64,000 nucleotides of DNA from Paraconiothyrium sp. Pb-2020 (GCA_022419385.1 JAJUBI010000006.1:4526001-4590000); one strand, 5' to 3'; counted from the first letter of the stretch, positions 11,803 to 24,170 are shown. Numbers and translations are program-made. Notes: generated from the sequence alone by a model not told the origin.

Positions 11803-14074
11803 ATGCCTCCTCTGGATAACCCGACGGAATACCAGAAGATCTTCCACTGGGCAGAGACTCAGAAAGATGGATCAGTGCCTTCCTTCCGAATAAGGAAGAA
11901 TGACCCTTACGAAGTGAGCTTACACCGTCCAAGCCAGTAGCCACTTCTCACTCTGACACTGCGTTTGTAGTATCAAGCTGGCTTCAACAACATCTTCGAG
12001 AGCGAGGCCGTTCCGGGTAATTAGCCTCTGATATGGATGACTCTCGACACTGCTCTGACCACAGCCATCGGTGTAGGCACAATCCCTCAAGGCCAGAACT
12101 CGCCACGAAACGTGAGATTCGGGCTCTACGCCGAGCAGATGACCGCAACAGCATTCGTTGCCCCCAGACACTTGAACAAGAAAGCATGGTGTGTTTGACA
12201 GGCATAGTGTCTCCACAGGATGCTGACCTCCCCCAAGGCTCTACAGAGCACGGCCGGCTGTCGCCCACCAGGGCTTCGTAAGTAACTTCTATATTACCTT
12301 CCGTCAGCCTACGAGCGAAGGCAGGCGCGCGTGTACGGTCAGCAAGTGGGGCGTCCACTTCAAGCTTACCCTCCAACATCACGCTTCCTATTCCGGACAC
12401 CGAGGCCTCCTACGCCACATACCATGCCACCGGATGTGCTCTAACCCTCACTCCGCCATGCCCAAAGTCGAACCCAAAAATAATCATCCTACACACTTCG
12501 GACACTTTCCCACCCCACTCTGTCTGACCATCCCAAAACGTCACAGCTGACGCGTGCACACAGACGGACCTCCCCGACAACAAAGATACCGAATCCTGCT
12601 TCTTGCCACTCAACCCACGCGTGCACGTTTCACCCACGCAGCTCGCGTGGCTGCCCTTCGACATCCCCACTGATGACGATGTGGACTTTGTGGCTGGGCT
12701 CAGGACCATTGCGGGCTCTGGAGACCCGACTTTGAGGGAGGGCTTGGCTGTGCATACTTTCCTGTGCAATAAGAGCATGGAGAAGAGGGCGACGGTCAAT
12801 TCGGATGGGGATTATTTGATCGTGGCGCAGGAGGGGAATTTGGTGGGTGATTATCCTTTTCTTTTGGGTTAGCTATGTGTGGTAACTCATAAAGAGGTGG
12901 CCCAAAAAAGGCTTCAAGGAAACACGAGATGTGTGGTCAGATACGGGCGATTGCTAAGTACGCATCCTAGGACATCCAAACCGAGTTTGGCATGCTCTAC
13001 GTGCAACCCGGCGAGATCTGCGTCATCCAACGCGGCCAGCGCTTCAAAGTCAACATCGAGGGCCCAACGCGCGGCTACATCCTCGAGATCTGGGGCTCAA
13101 ACTTCCAGCTTCCCGAACTAGGTACCACACCTCCCCCCTCCCCCATCCTACCTCTAACCCAACCCCAAAGGCCCCCTCGGCGCCAACGGCCTCGCCAACG
13201 CCCGCGACTTCCTCCACCCCGTCGCCAAATACGAAATCGAGAAGGCCTCCTGGGAAATCATCTACAAGCTCGGCGGCAAGTTCTTCAAGAGCACGCAGAC
13301 GCACTCCCCCTTTGATGTCGTTGCGTGGCACGGAAACTACGTGCCGTACAAGTACGACCTGACAAAGTTCGTAAACGTCGGCTCCATCTCCGTCGACCAC
13401 ATCGACCCCTCCATCTTCTGCGTGCTGACCGCGCCCTCCCGCGACCCCGCGGCGCCGCTTGCGGATTTCCTCATCTTTAGCCCGAGGTGGGATGTCGCGA
13501 GCCACACGGTGCGTTTCCCACCTTTTCTCCCCTTTTCCCCGTTCCTTCCAATCACCACAGATGCTAAACGACGCCAAATAGTACCGCCCCCCCTACTACC
13601 ACCGCAACGCCGCCTCCGAGCTCATGGGCCTCATCTACGGCGAATACGCAGGCCGCTCAGACGAGTTCCAGCCCGGCGGCGTCAGCTTCGAATGCGGCTT
13701 CGTGCCGCACGGCGTCGCGTACGAGGAGTTCAAAGCGGCGTCTGCTGCACCCCCGCCCGAGATGCGCATATCTGAAGGCGCGGTTGCGTTCATGATGGAG
13801 AGTAGTCGTCCGTTTACCATCACGGAGTGGGCGTGGAGCAGTGGGAAGAAGCATGAGCATGAGCCCAAGATGTGGTATGTATACTATCTTTCCCTTGCAT
13901 TTTTCCTAACCTTTTCTTTGGGATTGTGGCGTGAGGGAGGGAGGGAGGTGTGGTCGAGGAGCACCTGCTGACGGATGTAGGGATAACCTCGTTGATAACT
14001 TTTCGACGCATAAGGAGGAGGTGGAGAGGCTTCTTGCGGAGGGGGTGAAGAAGCTGGGGGTTAATAGGGGGTGA
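11803..14074 (+). CDS. hmgA: Homogentisate 1,2-dioxygenase
   Basis: Nine exons join in frame: 11803–11913, 11971–12016, 12077–12188, 12238–12277, 12564–12842, 12971–13121, 13171–13508, 13582–13874 and 13981–14074, giving 487 residues, slightly longer than animal HGD (about 445). It oxidatively opens the ring of homogentisate to maleylacetoacetate in tyrosine/phenylalanine catabolism, using Fe(II). Family landmarks are YQAGFNNIFESEAVPG near the N-terminus, GQNSPRNVRFGLYAEQ, FLCNKSMEKR with NSDGDYLIV, ICVIQRGQRF, VVAWHGNYVPYKYDL, HIDPSIFCVLTAPS and RPPYYHRNAASELMG (the His- and Glu-rich iron-binding part). The splice at 12188/12238 uses an AAG acceptor and is the least certain. The usual fungal partners (fumarylacetoacetase, maleylacetoacetate isomerase) are not next to it. 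Confidence 0.95.
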
Positions 14075-14455
14075 TGATGGGCGGTTTTGAAGAAGGGAGG
14101 GGGACGTTTGTCAAGTGGAGATATGATATACCTACCAAGCAGCAATGACGAAATTGAAACGTTGGAATGCGAACACATATATGTCATGCGCGATGAAAGT
14201 GGCAGGAGACTTTTGCGTGGAACACATACCAGGTTTGCACACGATAGATCGACAATGAGAGTAGGCCGATGATAGCGCAGCACCGACCTTGACACGGAGT
14301 AGACTAAATGCCACAAGTCTTGAATACGTTGCTGTTCTAGAACTACAATGCCTCACTCATCCCTCAGAGCAGCTGTGTCAATTAACCCGATATGCTAACA
14401 TAGCCTTCCATTCTATACATCCATATCCAACCCTCTCCCTCACCATTCCATCTTG
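14075..14455. other. Short convergent intergenic region
   Basis: This 381-bp gap lies between the 3' ends of the converging homogentisate dioxygenase and SDR genes. I see nothing in it beyond likely 3' UTRs. Confidence 0.5.
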
Positions 14456-15536
14456 CTAATACGTCCCAGGAAACACCCCCATCCTCCCCCCATCCGTAAC
14501 CTGCACCGTCCCATTCGTATACGCGCCGCCCTTGCCCACAAGGAACAAAAGCAACGCAGAAACATCGTTCACGCCCCCCATCCTCCCCTGCGGCACCTCC
14601 CCCGTCCCAAACCGAACTCCGCGTCTTCGTCATCTCGCTCGGATACGGCCCCGGCGCAATCACATTACTCCGCACGCCCCACGGCGCGAGCAACGTCGAC
14701 AGCATCTTCCCCAGATGCGCAGCGCCCGCCTTCGTCGCGTTGTACGCCAGCCCCGCGGTGCAGTGCCGCATGAACGACGCAACGGACGCGGTGGTGATGA
14801 TCTGCGCCATCCGATCGTCGTCCCCATCTGCGCCTATCTTCTGCAATGCAGACACGTCCTGCGTCCGCGGCGCCCCCTCGCCTTCGACTTTCCCCCGCGC
14901 CCAGCCGCGCCGCGCGTTCGCTGCGTCGAGAAGAGGGAGGAAGGCGGCGGAGACGCCGATTACAGCCTGCGTGTTGATTTTAAACGCAGAGTCCCAGGAG
15001 GAGCCGGAGAAGTCCTGCAGCATGGCGTCTTTCAGCTGCTCGATCGACGATGCTTTATACAGCGCTGAGCCGTTGGTGGGGCCCAGGACGCCCGCGTTGT
15101 TGATGAGGACGTCGACGTAGCCGGTTTCCTGCGTGACTTTTGCGACGGCGGCTTCGACGGAGGGCTGGGAGGTTACGTCGCAGGGTATGGCGGCGAGGAC
15201 GGAGGATGCATTGCTGGGGGCGGACGGGGATGCTTGTAGTGTGCTGATTGCGTCTTCGAGGACGTTTTGGCGGCGGCCGAGGAGGTATATTTTTGAGGCG
15301 CCGTTTTGGTAGAGCGCCGAAGCGTAGGCGAGGCCGAGGCCTGCATTTTGGTGTTAGATTGCGGGAGCGGAAGGCTGTGGAACCGTTATGGTGAAGGGGT
15401 GAAGCTCTATGCGGTGGGAAGGAGGGGCATGGCGGGGTAGGATGCGAAACGTACCGCTGCCTCCGCCGGTGATTACCACGACTAAGCCTTTGGCTGAGAA
15501 GAGGTCCGACGGGTTGAGGGGTGCTTGGACGTCCAT
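14456..15536 (-). CDS. Short-chain dehydrogenase/reductase, apparent frameshift
   Basis: Classical SDR of about 330 residues. Exon 1 is 15455–15536 and exon 2 starts at 15340 after an 114-bp intron. Landmarks in order: the cofactor motif VVVITGGGSGLGLAYASAL (rebuilt across the intron), the NNAG block (VLINNAGVLGP), the catalytic Ser in ITTASVASFMRH, the YNATK active site (Tyr-x-x-x-Lys) and a C-terminal VTDGGRMGVFPGTY tail. The frame carrying the active site and the frame carrying the tail differ by one base between about 14605 and 14637, and no intron-sized GT–AG pair fits there. The gene is therefore either broken near its C-terminus or carries a sequencing error. The substrate is unknown. 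Confidence 0.8.
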
Positions 15537-15948
15537 CTTGTTGTTTGTGTGTGACGGAGTTTACGCGTTGACTGAGAGACTTTTGGTAAAATTCTATGTC
15601 GTCATACGCGGTCGGTACATTTAGCTCCGAGGGAAAGACTGTTTATGGTGTGCCGGTTGCACAATTGCGAAGACTGATGAGATCAAGTTATATGTAATCT
15701 GCGATGACTATCTTCACGTTCATCTTTCGCTTCTTCCATCTCGTGAACTTTCCACATCTTGGGGAGGCATCGATCTTGATTAGGCACGCGACTCCGCCCG
15801 CTCCGACACCGTCACGATTACTACTCGCACCGAGAATATCACAAATCCAACTTCAAGAGCCCGAATCAGATGTACTGACATATGCTCCAATTGTTTCGTT
15901 ATTTCGTAATCCGACCCACATCTATTCGTACAATGCAACGCGAGCTGC
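15537..15948. other. Intergenic region
   Basis: The 412 bp upstream of the SDR start and downstream of the CsbD-like gene show nothing recognisable. Confidence 0.5.
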
Positions 15949-16316
15949 TTATTGCTTCTTGCTCTCAGCACCCTCCTTCTGCATACCCTCGCAGCCGACG
16001 AGGTTTCCCGCCTTCTCCTCCACACCCCCAAGTCCTTTGCTTGTGTCGCGGTCCTCGCTGGCCTTCTTCATCGCATCGACGGCGGCGGTCTTGTCTTCTT
16101 GGCCCGACGACTTCCAGGCGGGTAGGCCTGTTACTTGTCCGATCATCTCCTGTGGGGTGATGTTAGTAATGTGCTATGTGTAAATCATGAAGAAGGGATA
16201 CGTGTTCAGAGGGATGAGGGGTAGTAGAAGGATAATAGACGCACCTCAGCAGCGCCCTTTACGTATTGCGCGTGTCCGCCAACGAGGCCGGGCTGGTTTT
16301 GCTGGTTGGAAGACAT
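15949..16316 (-). CDS. CsbD-like stress protein (cruciform-DNA-binding family)
   Basis: Two exons, 16245–16316 and 15949–16149, encode 90 residues. The sequence is hydrophilic, Lys/Glu/Gly/Gln-rich and built of two similar blocks around GLVGGHAQYVKGAAEE and GLGGVEEKAGNLVGCEGMQK, the CsbD-like arrangement. Fungal members are usually annotated as mismatched base-pair and cruciform DNA recognition proteins, though the family is better known as general-stress proteins. There is no signal peptide or membrane segment. The splice junction is clean (GTGCGT…CACAG) and phase 0. Confidence 0.8.
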
Positions 16317-17811
16317 GATGTGATGTTTGAGTACCGAAAAGGCTCAGGGGGATTTTGAAATGTTTTGTACGTCGATTTGCTGTGGAGTCCGTTGATGAGT
16401 ATGTGCGAAGGCGTTGTTGATTTTATGGAGTTGAGATGAAAGGTCATTGACGTCATCGCGTCTTGGACCTGCACCGTCATCACCTCGACACGCAACACGA
16501 CACGCTTGTATACCAGAGAATCAATAATTTCCGCACAGTAAGTACATTTCGAGACATACATCGCCCGCGGATAGCTTTTCCTGCATTAACATACCAAATC
16601 AATCCCAAATCAAATCAATCCCAAATCAATCCTAAATCAATCCCAAATCAATCCCAAATCAATCCCAAATCCGACTAAAAAGCTTTATGACACGGCCGCG
16701 ATGCCGAAAGCAAGTACAGGAGTATGCCTAAGTACCAATGCTGACATCTAAATTATCTCTAGGTCGACTATCTTGCACTCGCTCTGAATCAAGGAAAACT
16801 TTGCAATAAAATAGGTCTTGCAGATCTGGGAGTATCACAGTGCTGTAGTCTTTCTCTGGAGCTGCTCCAATCGTGATCTGGACGCTCTAGAAATCTCTTA
16901 GAAGGCTGCTCTCGTCTTCGATGGGTAGTGGGAACGGGTCTTTCGAGACACCTTCCGCGGTGTAGTTCTAGGTGTCTCGAACGGATTGACTGATCCGAAG
17001 AGGCATCATGCCCTCAGTCAACTTCTCCAATACCTTAAGGCGCTCCTTAGTGTAGCCACTATGAAAAGATGCAAGCGAGCTGTCTCCATTGACAGACTTA
17101 AGAAAGTAGTTCACTCACTGCAAAGGCTTTTCGCGGAGTCAACTATATTATCGTCAGATGGACACGCGACGCGGGAAAAAGAGCCTAAAGAATCAATTCC
17201 ATGTCCGCACATCAAGCAAGCTTCTGTAAACCTATCGACAACCGGCCATCGGCTCGCCTTTCGCTAGTTTACACGAGTCGTCATTCTGGAAAATAGTACA
17301 TAATTATTATCTCCTCGACGTACAAGAAGACATAAGGCTCGTAGGTCCCGCATCGATTAGAAGTTCTACTTAATCAGACCTATTAGGTGATGATAATATT
17401 ATGATAGTACCCTCTAGTTTACCTTCAGCCTCACGTTGTCGTGATTGCCTTTGAATCAAGATAGCTTCCCAAACAATTGTTGTAGATTTTGTGGCTCCAT
17501 ACTTGTTCGATGAGCGCCTGTTTCCGAGTCAAGCCTTCTTCACCCACCGGATCCGGGCTTTAAAAGTCGTCCGACTGAGCATAGATGCCATCAAACTAGA
17601 GGCTCCCAAGTGAATGTGAACGTGTCAACTTCTTACTTGCGTGTGGACTTCTGCACCATATTTTATGACTGACGCAGTAGCTGCCCGCCACCGACAAGGA
17701 TGATTGAATTAGGTAATCAGCCTATGACCGAAGTGAGAACGGAATAGGAATTCACCCCGCCTCCACTCTGTCGTTGCTAGCCACACGGACAGCCCGAATC
17801 ACACCACAGCG
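16317..17811. other. Intergenic region with tandem repeat and possible element relic
   Basis: There are 1.5 kb without a confident gene. It contains the 11-bp tandem repeat listed separately and a stretch near 16986–17267 with an open frame rich in Lys/Arg/Leu that could be an old transposon fragment; I could not confirm any family. The DNA from 17300 to 17760 is AT-richer than its surroundings. Confidence 0.4.
16598..16674. repeat. 11-bp tandem repeat (AATCAATCCCA-type)
   Basis: About seven head-to-tail copies of an 11-bp unit read as AATCAATCCCA, with one C-to-T variant and one shortened copy, ending just before an ACTAAAAAGC stretch. It is a minisatellite in non-coding DNA upstream of the CsbD-like gene, with no visible function. 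Confidence 0.85.
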
Positions 17812-20032
17812 ATGTCCACTTCGGATGTCAGTCAACCTAAGCAGTCCGTACATGTCTGCGCGGCATGCGTTACCATTCGTAATGCATTCTCTCCTGCAAG
17901 ATCTCTGTCAAAAGACTACAGGAGCGGCTGGCCAGTTGTCAGACTGGAACTTGGAGATTTGAAAGACCTCACCATTAATGACTCCGCGACTATCGCAACT
18001 GCAAGATCCAAGTCACGATGGGGTCGTGTTGAGATGCTCGAAGACATTCGCGCCCAAAGCGATAGATGTGTTCTAGACCGGGCCCTTGAGCGGCTTGCAG
18101 AATTGTGGATAATACAGGAAAATAAGATTCCTAGCGCGATTGTACAAGAAGACCCCGATGTGCGTTTCTATCAAGACATGTACCTGGATGAGAGCCTCGG
18201 CTCCGGTTATACTTGTCAGGTATACCCCGTGTCAAACGATCTCAACCAAATCGTGTCTTGGGAGAAGACTCGCATATTATTGGACATGGATTATGGTCAG
18301 TCTATAAGATGCAGAAGAGTACTGCTGCTGAGACATTTCGGTAGTGTCGGTACAGGTGCCTACATTGACCCTTTGGCCTAAAAGACCTGTTTGGCCTGAT
18401 CCGACTCATCCTCGCTCTTTAGCTCGAATCAAGGAATGGATGGAAGATTGTCGCAAACGTCATCGTGATCGCGAATGCACGGGGCCCATATCTGATGTGC
18501 TGCCTGGCCGGCTATTGGAACTACGTGAAGCAGACGTACGCTTGATCGAAACGGCGGAGGTCATATTACCTGTCAGAGATGCATACATAGCGCTTTCTCA
18601 CTGCTGGGGACGATCCCAATCCTCTCGCTTGTTGCGAGAGAATATCGCAGCCCATAAGAAAGGTATCGAACTTGGTTCGCTACCTCAGACTTTCAAAGAT
18701 GCAGTGGCTCTTACGAGAAAACTCAGCGTCTTTTATCTCTGGATCGACTCCCTCTGCATCATTCAAGACGACGTAGATGACTGGAGAAAAGAAGCTGCGC
18801 TCATGGCTGATGTTTACAGCAATGCATATCTGACCATCTCCGCTGCTAGAGCCGGTGGCGACGATGAAGGATTTTTGCAGCTCCGGAAAACTTCCTGTGT
18901 CACCATCCATGTCGTCTTACCAGACCAGACAAAAACAGAGTTCTTCATTGGGCCGGAAATGCCAAAAGAAGAACGGCTCAAGGGAATGCAGGACCCCGTT
19001 GATACGCGAGCGTGGATTTTCCAGGAAGCTTTGCTTTCACAGCGGCTTCTGCGCTTTCATCGTGACGAGATGTCTTTCATGTGTCAGTCTCGCGGCTTGT
19101 TACATAACATGTGGTATAGTGGCTTATTGAAATTGGAATCAAGAAGTGAGCGCGAATTGCAGGAGAAACTGCCTATCCAAGAAGGTATCGGCCAAATCAT
19201 CTCTCGACTAAATAACTCCGAAGGGAAAAAAAGCTGGCAGGACATGGTCAAGCTCTACCTGGATCGCCGATTGACCCTGGACAAAGATCGATTGCCTGCG
19301 TTGGCGGGGCTGGCAAAGCGTGTCGCAAAAGATACCAAAGTCAATGAGCACAGAGCGATCGGTGGGATGGGTGAGTATCTTGCAGGGATGTGGTCCGCCG
19401 AATTGGGCGCATCCCAATTTTGCGAAGCCCTACTTTGGCGTCCCATACGACCGATCGATAGCACAACGCGGTCTTCTTTCATACCATCATGGTCTTACCT
19501 TCATGCCAGTGGTCCGATTCAGGTTTATCCGGAGGAGTGGGAAGAGCCAGCCGGCATGATGTGGGGTGCACAATACAAAAGAGCAAACACGGAACCACTC
19601 GGACCTGATCCATTTGGCGAGCTTCGAAGCGGATATATCGTCGTACACGCGATGATAGCGGAATTGGAGAATGGACGCCTTGATAAGCCTTCGAGACCAC
19701 AGTCTTGCCGTTTAGCAGCACACTTCCTTCTCGACAGTGACAACTGCTCACCCAAAACAGCGGTTGGCATGTTCGTACAGTGGGTCCAGGGGCAAGAGGA
19801 CGAGGCGGAGAATATTTGGGGCTCGGGAGGTCGTGGGCTTTTGCTTCAAGAGATATCTGATGATGATTCGCCTCTGCGGGACATTGGTTCTTCAGAACAG
19901 ATAGTAGAAGGAGACGTCGCACTTAACACTTACCGCCGAATCGGCCTATTTCAGACTTTACCTATGGAGTTCGTTGATTGGAAGAATGCTCTAAATGCAG
20001 TTGAAAATTGGGTCGATATAAGAATTATATAA
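17812..20032 (+). CDS. HET-domain heterokaryon incompatibility protein
   Basis: Two exons, 17812–18295 and 18345–20032, encode 723 residues. The 49-bp intron (GTCAGT…CGGTAG) links two frames that otherwise end or start abruptly and restores the run VSVQVPTLTLWPKRPVWP typical before the domain. HET landmarks are YIALSHCWGR near residues 242–251, a LPQTFKDAV block near 274 and YLWIDSLCIIQDD near 292–304, followed by MADVYSNAYLTISAA. HET domains in fungi trigger cell death after fusion of incompatible hyphae, or act more widely in non-self responses; the recognition partner is unknown. It lies tail-to-tail with a second HET gene 218 bp downstream. Confidence 0.88.
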
Positions 20033-20250
20033 AGTTTATCTCTTTTTATCAAGACCAGTGTAGTCTTGAGTAGCCTATGTAGACTCAAGAGATTAGTTTA
20101 TTCATCTCCATGTATGATACCTGTAGATCATTGGTGAGTCAAGCATCAAGTGAGAACACAATACAACGACGCACGTTTGTATACTCACAGGTTTCAAACA
20201 TTCGTGCATGAGTATACGTGGATAAGCTCATAGATAACATTTTGTGTACC

Positions 20251-22629
20251 CTAAATTATCTCTATCTCGGCTTCTTCATACCCATCTTGAAATAAAGAAA
20301 GTTCTCCATCTACCCATAATAGATCCTCAGGTGCCACCTCCTTAAGACTATGGTCTTGGTCCTGGATGTCGTCTAATGCCAAGCCAAGATGTTGGACTAC
20401 AGTCGATGCATCGACGCTAAGTGAAGATGGCACCCTCACTGTGTTATCTCTATGACGATAGAAACCCAGGTGCTTCAAGATATCGGACTTGAACCAAGAG
20501 ATGTCACCAGCCTTGCGCACAACCATGTTCTCGGAAAGATATCCGACCCTCCGGAAGAGCTTTTGGGAAGAACTGACTGACTCGCAAACGATACTACGGT
20601 CAATGATGCAGGTTTCATGTATAACGCTTTGCACTTCGCGTTTCAATAAAACGCAAACTAGATTCTTTCGCTGTCGTGGTTCTCTATCTGGACAGAACAT
20701 CTGCTTAGGCTCGGTCCTTTGGTCTTCGTTCCATTCCTCCGATTGCATACGCATTGTTTGATCAGAGGCATCGCTTTCATTGCGCCCGTTATAGGCCTCC
20801 CAAGCAGCTGTGATGTATGGCTCGACTTCATTTCCTGAATTTCCGATCATAGGTACTAAATACCACCCCCCATACAAGCTTGGAACGATATGGCAGGCCC
20901 TTAAACAACCGTAAATGCGAATTAGAGTTGATCCTGGAGGACTCTTCGAGAGTTCGGTGATCTGAGCAAACGGTGTAGCGTGTGGGAATTTCGTAATTTT
21001 TGCAGTATAAAGAGTCGGTGTGTCGTCACCCCAATTGCAAATCTTACATTGATTGCTTGCCCATGACCAACTCGGTGCAAGATTTAAGGTATCAATATCG
21101 CGCGGCAATGGATTTCCTGGACCGGGTTGTTTCGACCAAAGAAGACCTTCCAGAAAATTTTCTAACCAAATACCATATGAGGCTTGGGATCGGACCTTGT
21201 CGTGTGCTAACTGGGCGATTCCAGCCAAAGCGCTCAATCTATCATCTGCACTGCTCAACTGGCTACCAGTGTAACGATCAATGATGCTGGACCAGATCCT
21301 CCAAAACCTTTCATCCCTGGTGCTTGATAGCGGAAGATCGTGCAGCTTTGAGAAGACTAACTTTGGGGGATAGTATGGGATGAGATTTGTAAGTTCTCGC
21401 TGTTCCTCAGCACAACGATGACAATGACGTCGTTCTCGACATTCCCAAATGATCTCGTTCGCTGTGAAATGTACTGTCCGCGGTGACAACACTTCTTCTT
21501 GATACACCCAGCCCCTCTCATTCAATTTGCTCTGCTTCAATGTTTGATCATGCCTATAACACTCAGACCCACAGGAAAACACAAAGGTATGGTCAATACC
21601 GGTGACAATGCAATCGTCTTTGCTGAGTGGGTGTCGTTCTCGAAAACAACCAGACTCACAGTCGGTTGAATCTGCGGCAGCGACCGTGATGATAGATCCT
21701 GCATAGATGGAGCCCATCTGGGCTATCTCATGTGCTAAGTCTTCGCCATCCTCTTGGATAATGCATAAAGAGTCAATCCACAGGTATCGCACCAATAAGC
21801 CCCTACACACTTTGACCGCTTCCCGAATTGTTCGTGGTAGTGATTCCAGAACAATCCGTGTACGAAACTCTTCATAATTAGACATCTTGAGTCTGGCATT
21901 GGCACTCTCGCCCCACCTGTAGCTCAAAGTAGCATAAGGTTGCTTCCCAACATCCTCAGCATGTACCAAGCGAATGTCCTGGTCACTGGGCATTGCGTTG
22001 AGATCTAGTAATCGGGTGGGCCGAATGTTGTCCAAGCTCTTGCGACAGGATTCATGAAAATTGAGACATTGCTGTAACCAACGGCTGATCATTTCGTAAC
22101 CTTCGTCGCAACCAGTGGTGGTGCACCATTTATACCTTGCTTCTGGTGAATCTGATGGACAAGTATTATGGAAGTAACGGCTTTTCGGTTGTGAGGTGGA
22201 ACGATCGCGATACATATCGACCCAAGAGATCTGTTTTGTGTTCCATCCTAGAAATGAGCTGTTTTCGGACATATCAAGCCGAAGATAGGGAGGACTACGG
22301 TCCCAAAATCTTGTAACGTGAACATACAACTGCCGTTGACCATCTGTCTCATCCTGATTGATCCGACTGCTTCTTGAAAATATCGCGCAGAGGTGGCATC
22401 CTTCGGCAGCTGATTTCTGTAAGCTGGCCAGGTTGTCATAATGTGCAAGTGGCTGCGCGAGAACGCCTAAGGTTTGAGGACCAGGAATCATCGGGAGCTT
22501 CCCGTTGTCGTTGTTGTTGTATGAAGTGACATCCCAAAGGATGTCTTCAGAGTATCTCGCGACGAGTTGGCGACACAATGCGCAAAGCCGATACGGCGTC
22601 ACATGCGCATGGCCGTCAGGCTGTTCCAT
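20251..22629 (-). CDS. HET-domain heterokaryon incompatibility protein
   Basis: This single-exon gene encodes 792 residues. The N-terminal part has Cys pairs (LCALC near 15–19, GCHLC near 77–81, GCDEGYEM near 173) common in HET proteins. The HET core follows: YATLSYRWGES near 232–242, LPRTIREAVKV near 264–274 and YLWIDSLCIIQEDGED near 282–297, then MGSIYAGSIITVAAADS. The downstream 450 residues include a RGWVYQEEVLSPR block, as usual for the family. The motif reads SYRWG where SHCWG is the commoner form, a conservative variant. Orientation is convergent with the HET gene at 17.8–20.0 kb; the two share architecture but are clearly diverged, so a recent duplication is unlikely. Confidence 0.9.
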   Translation of the reverse strand: MEQPDGHAHVTPYRLCALCRQLVARYSEDILWDVTSYNNNDNGKLPMIPGPQTLGVLAQPLAHYDNLASLQKSAAEGCHLCAIFSRSSRINQDETDGQRQLYVHVTRFWDRSPPYLRLDMSENSSFLGWNTKQISWVDMYRDRSTSQPKSRYFHNTCPSDSPEARYKWCTTTGCDEGYEMISRWLQQCLNFHESCRKSLDNIRPTRLLDLNAMPSDQDIRLVHAEDVGKQPYATLSYRWGESANARLKMSNYEEFRTRIVLESLPRTIREAVKVCRGLLVRYLWIDSLCIIQEDGEDLAHEIAQMGSIYAGSIITVAAADSTDCESGCFRERHPLSKDDCIVTGIDHTFVFSCGSECYRHDQTLKQSKLNERGWVYQEEVLSPRTVHFTANEIIWECRERRHCHRCAEEQRELTNLIPYYPPKLVFSKLHDLPLSSTRDERFWRIWSSIIDRYTGSQLSSADDRLSALAGIAQLAHDKVRSQASYGIWLENFLEGLLWSKQPGPGNPLPRDIDTLNLAPSWSWASNQCKICNWGDDTPTLYTAKITKFPHATPFAQITELSKSPPGSTLIRIYGCLRACHIVPSLYGGWYLVPMIGNSGNEVEPYITAAWEAYNGRNESDASDQTMRMQSEEWNEDQRTEPKQMFCPDREPRQRKNLVCVLLKREVQSVIHETCIIDRSIVCESVSSSQKLFRRVGYLSENMVVRKAGDISWFKSDILKHLGFYRHRDNTVRVPSSLSVDASTVVQHLGLALDDIQDQDHSLKEVAPEDLLWVDGELSLFQDGYEEAEIEII

Positions 22630-24170
22630 GATGGAAGTGGAAACCTCAGAATAAAACAGTAAGAGATATGCGCGTGGTGTAAGTGTGTGGTGTAGTTGTC
22701 GTAGGTGATGTAGGCAGCAAGGCTAGGTAATGCGGGGATGTTGTAAAACTGCTCAGCCTTGCTGCTTACCAAGTGCAGCTGCGCTCGCCAATGATATACA
22801 GCCGTGTGTGCAACATAGACATACGTCCATTTAATTGGTTTTCGGCTCGCGAGTTTACCGTGCTCCGATCAGAGGGCAGAACAGCCTTCCATTCGTTGTA
22901 TGCAAGACTTTGGGAGCCAGAACCCACAGACGTGACTAAACTCCACCTTCCCCTGTAGTACGGGACCCATCAACACGCGCGTGGTACTTTGCAAAATCTC
23001 TTCTCCGCTCCTACAAAAGGTGTCGAAGGGGCCCTTTCGAACATGACTTCAATGCTTTGTCTCAGGTTCTGCATTCGAAAAGTTGAAGGGATATCCTGGT
23101 ACTTTTTCGTTCTGCACGCAACACTATTGAACGAGCCCCCATGGTGAAACTAGGCCCTGTATTCTTCAAAAAGTTCTAGACTGCGACCAACCACAAAATA
23201 AACACTAAATAAAGATTTGTCCTACTCATCTAGCTACATGGAATTCTTTAACACACCCTGCAAAAGTCCTCCTTCTACACCTACCAGTGCATACGAATTG
23301 ACTGTTCCATGTGATCTGGCCGACTCAGTTGGTCGGTGCGGATATATTCATGCTCTGTAGGCCTCGATCTGTGCTGAGGCTCAGCCATGCTATGATCCAG
23401 GAGAGTACGAATAAGAAGAGATTCAAGAATTGCGGTGTCACTACACGAGAGAGTAGGGACAAGATCTAAACCAGCAAGGTCTCTGTATGAAGGATGCGAT
23501 GCACCATGTCACCAGTATTGAGCGACATTTCTGCTAACCATACTAAGTCTAAACATCGGGCATGAAGGGTAGGTCCAGTGACCCGGGGACAACGACTACA
23601 CCTTAGCTGGTCTGTGAGTCCTGCAAAAACCTGTGTCGCGTGTGAGTATGGTGCGATGCTATTTCGTACTGCATTTACTTCGGACCGCAGGCTAATCGGA
23701 CATGTTCTCGCTTCCATGTTTCCGCCATCCAGTATCTACAAGCATTCAGAACGCATAGACTCCTAGGTACGCACACGTGACTCGCATCATATGTTTACGC
23801 AAATGTTCTTATGCCAATAGCACGGCTTGCCGACCCATTTCTGGTGTTATTCCTAGTGGTTCCAGTCTATCATTAGGACGAAGCAGCTGTCAACAAACCT
23901 AGAACAGCCCCACCAAAGCCTAATCCTAGTGAGGCAAATCGCACGACAATACTAAATGCCCCACTTAGCAGAGCGACAAGATTATTGGCATCCACAACCT
24001 ATACATTTATGCCTTCATATAAAGCATTACAAAAATAGGGGATATCTACAAAGAAGAGAAAGCGCATCGCATGTAATACCACCAGCGCCACCCGTCTATC
24101 TTTATGGCTTGCTGCAAACGATAAAACTCCATCCTCGATGCAGCATAGCATAGCATATCCAGAAAAAATT
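22630..24170. other. Intergenic region, nothing recognised
   Basis: The 1.5 kb between the HET gene start and the 3' end of NOC1 show only short frames without domains, and no repeat structure I can support. The upstream part should carry the HET gene promoter. Confidence 0.45.
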
